This document shows positions 61,346 to 64,000 of a DNA stretch of 64,000 nt, in pieces. The stretch comes from an uncultured Lachnospiraceae bacterium (GTDB lineage Bacteria; Bacillota; Clostridia; Lachnospirales; Lachnospiraceae): contig CAKQXY010000009.1 of NCBI GenBank assembly GCA_934292725.1, positions 29,706 to 93,705 on the forward strand, given 5' to 3'. The notes under the pieces are model-generated. The model searched no databases. It was not told where the DNA came from and saw only the letters and a list, made by a program, of their open reading frames with translations. Made by a program: the position numbers and the translations under genes. How positions within the stretch are numbered: the stretch's first letter is position 1; each line of letters opens with the position of its first letter.

Positions 61346-62428
61346 ATGATTTCGAACCAGATTTTGCAAAGTACAATTGAAGGGCTGAAAAATATCGCAC
61401 GAATTGATTTGTGTGTATGCGATACCGACGGAAACATGCTGGCATCTACGTTTGGTGATCCGGAGATTACCACGGAGACCATCGTGAATTTTACGTTGTC
61501 GCCGGCAGACAGCCAGGTAGTTGCTGGATTCCAGTTCTTTAAGGTATTTGATGAGCACCAGCTTGAATATGTAATGCTGGCAAAGGGAGGCAGTGACGAT
61601 GTTTACATGGTAGGAAAGATTGCAGCGTTCCAGGTACAGAACCTGTTAGTTGCATACAAGGAGCGTTTTGACAAGGATAACTTCGTTAAGAACCTGCTTC
61701 TTGATAACCTGCTGTTGGTAGATATCTATAATCGTGCAAAGAAGCTTCATATTGAAGTATCTGCGAAGAGAGTTGTCTATGTAATTGAGACAAAGAATGA
61801 GAAGGATATCAACGCACTTGAGACGGTACGCAGCCTGTTTACCGGAAGAGTAAAGGATTTTATCACTGCAGTTGATGAGAAGAATATCATCGTTGTCCGC
61901 GAGGTAAAGCCGGGTGAGACACAGGATGATCTTGAGAAGACAGCTCAGGTTATGGTTGATATGTTAAATACCGAGGCAATGAGCCAGGTACATGTTGCAT
62001 ACGGAACTGTTGTAAATGAGTTAAAGGAAGTTTCCAGATCCTACAAAGAGGCAAAGATGGCACTTGATGTTGGAAAGATCTTCTTTAGCAATAAGAACGT
62101 TGTTGCTTACTCTAAGCTTGGCATCGGCCGTCTGATTTATCAGCTTCCAATTCCGCTGTGCCGTATGTTTATCAAGGAAATTTTCGATGGCAAGTCTCCG
62201 GATGAGTTTGATGATGAGACATTGACCACAATCAACAAGTTCTTCGAGAACAGCCTGAATGTATCTGAGACATCCAGACAGTTGTATATTCACAGAAATA
62301 CACTTGTATATCGTCTGGACAAGCTTCAGAAGAGCACTGGATTAGACCTGCGTGTATTTGAGGATGCGATCACATTCAAGATCGCGCTTATGGTTGTGAA
62401 GTATATGAATTATATGGAGAAAAATTAA
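61346..62428 (+). CDS. CdaR/PucR-family transcriptional regulator
   Basis: This 360-residue protein has an N-terminal sensor part (about 1-110), a middle GGDEF-like region and a C-terminal PucR-type helix-turn-helix (SLNVSETSRQLYIHRNTLVY, RLDKLQKSTGLDL, about 300-345). Family members respond to sugar acids or nucleobases. It directly follows the MsmK ATPase on the same strand and has its own terminator, so it may coordinate sugar uptake. The ribosome site is GTGAGGAAAGT. Confidence 0.9.
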   Translation: MISNQILQSTIEGLKNIARIDLCVCDTDGNMLASTFGDPEITTETIVNFTLSPADSQVVAGFQFFKVFDEHQLEYVMLAKGGSDDVYMVGKIAAFQVQNLLVAYKERFDKDNFVKNLLLDNLLLVDIYNRAKKLHIEVSAKRVVYVIETKNEKDINALETVRSLFTGRVKDFITAVDEKNIIVVREVKPGETQDDLEKTAQVMVDMLNTEAMSQVHVAYGTVVNELKEVSRSYKEAKMALDVGKIFFSNKNVVAYSKLGIGRLIYQLPIPLCRMFIKEIFDGKSPDEFDDETLTTINKFFENSLNVSETSRQLYIHRNTLVYRLDKLQKSTGLDLRVFEDAITFKIALMVVKYMNYMEKN

Positions 62429-62442
62429 GGCTCCAGCGTAGA

Positions 62443-62490
62443 AAAACCGGGGGAAACGGACGTAAGAGTCTGTTTCCCCCTTCTGGTTTT
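62443..62490 (+). terminator. Terminator after the CdaR-family gene
   Basis: CC-GGGGGAAACGGAC and GTCTGTTTCCCCC-TTCT-GG form a long stem around GTAAGA, with AAAAA before and TTTT after. Confidence 0.85.
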
Positions 62491-62503
62491 GCATACAAAA
62501 GTA

Positions 62504-62533
62504 TTGACAGACAGATTTTGGTCATGCTAATAG
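62504..62533 (+). promoter_or_regulatory. Promoter of the S41 protease gene, with repeated TTGACA
   Basis: TTGACA at 62504-62509 lies 18 bases before TAATAG (62528-62533) with TGC before it, an extended -10. The 12-base AGTATTGACAGA recurs at 62532-62543. Confidence 0.5.
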
Positions 62534-62567
62534 TATTGACAGATCTGACTGTTCAGAGGAAAGGTGG

Positions 62568-63926
62568 ATGCAAGTGGAAGAAAAAAACAGACAGTTAAAT
62601 AAAGAAGCTGAAACAATAGAGGAAAAAAATGAGCTTCAATCAGGCAAAAAGAAACACAGAAAAAATAATTTTGCAGCAGGCATGGCAGTAGGTGCGGCAG
62701 CAGCAATTCTGGGCTGTTCGCTGGCAGGTGTATATTTCAGCAGCCATTATCGCTACAGTTCGCTTGCGACATCATATTCATCAGGAGGGACTAAGACAGC
62801 AACATCATCTACAGTCGAGTCACAGAATCAGGAGGCCATCACAGATGAGCTGATGACAAAGCTAAAGCTTCTTGAGCAGTGTGCCGATGATTACTTTTTA
62901 TTTGATACGGCAGATGCTAAGGATTATCAGGACAACATTTATAAGGGTTTTATGAATGCGCTTGATGATCCATATTCATGCTACTACACGGCAGATGAAT
63001 ATCAGACACTGATGGAATCAACAAGCGGAAGCTATGAGGGAATCGGCGTTGTTGTATCACAGAATGTACAGACAAAGATCATCACTGTTGTGCGTCCGTT
63101 TGAGGGCTGTCCTGGTGCCGAGGCAGGTATGCTTCCGGGCGATATTTTAATAGAGGTTGCTGGGAATGATGTAAGCGGCATCGACGTAAGCACTGTTGTT
63201 TCCTGGATCAAGGGAGAGGGCGGTACCACAGTTGATATACGCGTATATCGTGAGTCAGAAGATAAGTATTATGATTTTACTGTTGAGAGAAGAAAAATTG
63301 AAGTTCCAACAGTTGCATATGAGATGTTAGATGACAATATTGGCTATGTTCAGGTGACAGAGTTTGATGAAGTTACGTCAGACCAGTATATAGCAGCAGT
63401 TGATGATTTAAAGGCGCAGGGCATGGAAGGTCTGATTGTAGATATTCGTGACAATCCGGGAGGACTGTTAAGCTGCGTTGTAGAGATGCTTGACTACATG
63501 CTTCCGGAAGGCACCATTGTCTACACAGAGGATAAAAATGGAGAAGGAGATACCTATACCTCCGATGCAGAGCATTATTTTGATCTTCCGCTTGCTGTAC
63601 TCGTAAATGGAAACAGTGCGTCAGCATCCGAGATTTTTTCAGGTGCCATTCAGGATTATGAGACAGGAACAATCATCGGAACACAGACCTTCGGAAAAGG
63701 AATCGTGCAAAGTATTTTGCCATTTAACGATGGAAGCGCAATCAAAATCACAGTATCACGTTATTTTACACCGCGCGGCACATGTATACACGGAGAAGGA
63801 ATCACCCCAGATGTAGAGGTAGAGCTTAACGAAGAACTTAAGACAAAGCTGACAATCGAAAAAAGTGAGGACAATCAGCTGCAAAAAGCAATAGAAAATG
63901 TGAAAGAGCAGATTGCGGGGGAGTGA
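62568..63926 (+). CDS. S41-family C-terminal processing protease (CtpA-like)
   Basis: This 452-residue membrane-anchored protease has one N-terminal membrane segment (about 35-57). A PDZ domain (about 155-240) contains EGIGVVV and GAEAGMLPGDILIEV. The catalytic domain has DIRDNPGGLL, NGNSASASEIFSGA (Ser 352) and TFGKG (Lys 377), the Ser-Lys dyad. It acts outside the membrane on protein tails. ATG at 62568 is used; GTG at 62574 is better spaced from AAGGTGG and is a real alternative. Confidence 0.92.
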   Translation: MQVEEKNRQLNKEAETIEEKNELQSGKKKHRKNNFAAGMAVGAAAAILGCSLAGVYFSSHYRYSSLATSYSSGGTKTATSSTVESQNQEAITDELMTKLKLLEQCADDYFLFDTADAKDYQDNIYKGFMNALDDPYSCYYTADEYQTLMESTSGSYEGIGVVVSQNVQTKIITVVRPFEGCPGAEAGMLPGDILIEVAGNDVSGIDVSTVVSWIKGEGGTTVDIRVYRESEDKYYDFTVERRKIEVPTVAYEMLDDNIGYVQVTEFDEVTSDQYIAAVDDLKAQGMEGLIVDIRDNPGGLLSCVVEMLDYMLPEGTIVYTEDKNGEGDTYTSDAEHYFDLPLAVLVNGNSASASEIFSGAIQDYETGTIIGTQTFGKGIVQSILPFNDGSAIKITVSRYFTPRGTCIHGEGITPDVEVELNEELKTKLTIEKSEDNQLQKAIENVKEQIAGE

Positions 63927-64000
63927 CGTAAGAAGTCCGTAAGAAAAAAGTTATGGTATTTTGTACGAAAATGAGGTACAATCATTTTTGATGTAATCGG

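Overview
The window looks like a chromosome segment of a low-to-moderate GC Clostridia, most likely a gut Lachnospiraceae. The grounds are AGGAGG-type ribosome sites, a CdaR/PucR regulator beside an MsmK-type ATPase, TraX, DUF815 and CvfB proteins, a SleC-like spore cortex-lytic enzyme, and short ferredoxin, YitT and CPBP genes. The genus is not resolvable by eye. Nearly all genes are on the + strand and closely packed. There is no rRNA, CRISPR array, prophage or complete insertion sequence. One tRNA (Gln, anticodon CTG) is present.

Layout. 0-3.4 kb: a 5'-truncated FtsX-type permease and a viroplasmin-RNase HI. 3.5-8.4 kb: folate synthesis (folC, folE, folP, a folB-folK fusion) followed by pheA. 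8.4-13.5 kb: DUF815 ATPase, a Ppx-like protein and Ppk1. 13.5-19.1 kb: an OmpR-type response regulator and kinase, overlapping a large lipoprotein gene, a degenerate ABC ATPase and an ABC-2 permease. 19.1-28.5 kb: cysteine desulfurase (-), asnS, a YhaO/YhaN-like pair whose nuclease has lost active-site residues, an ABC-F ATPase, TraX, apt and a GNAT enzyme. 28.5-33.9 kb: an AraC regulator divergent from a CUT1 sugar transporter that lacks its own ATPase. 34.0-36.4 kb: SleC-like protein and a lactonase (both -). 36.5-41.3 kb: an XRE-cupin regulator with potABCD, then a ferredoxin. 41.3-47.8 kb: a MerR regulator (-), a heterodimeric ABC exporter, and BlaI/MecR1-type regulators. 47.8-53.2 kb: an AT-richer accessory stretch with a lipoprotein, an ABC-2 exporter and an AlbA_2 (Schlafen-type) protein preceded by an array of eight 11-bp repeats. 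53.2-55.3 kb: an orphan family-5 peptide-binding protein behind an attenuator-like leader. 55.3-55.8 kb: a 446-bp non-coding region full of nested hairpins, then tRNA-Gln. 55.9-64.0 kb: acyl-ACP thioesterase, CvfB, CPBP protease, XRE regulator, YitT, MsmK ATPase, CdaR regulator and an S41 protease.

How parts may work together. The sugar permeases and binding protein at 29.7-33.9 kb probably borrow the MsmK-type ATPase at 60.1 kb. The XRE-cupin protein probably controls potABCD through dyads just downstream of its own promoter. The BlaI/MecR1 pair lies in the same run as the heterodimeric exporter and may control it. The most unusual items are the 11-bp iteron array at 51.6 kb, the paired cloverleaf-like elements at 55.3-55.7 kb, and two pseudo-enzyme candidates (the ABC ATPase at 17.3 kb and the YhaO-like protein at 22.2 kb).
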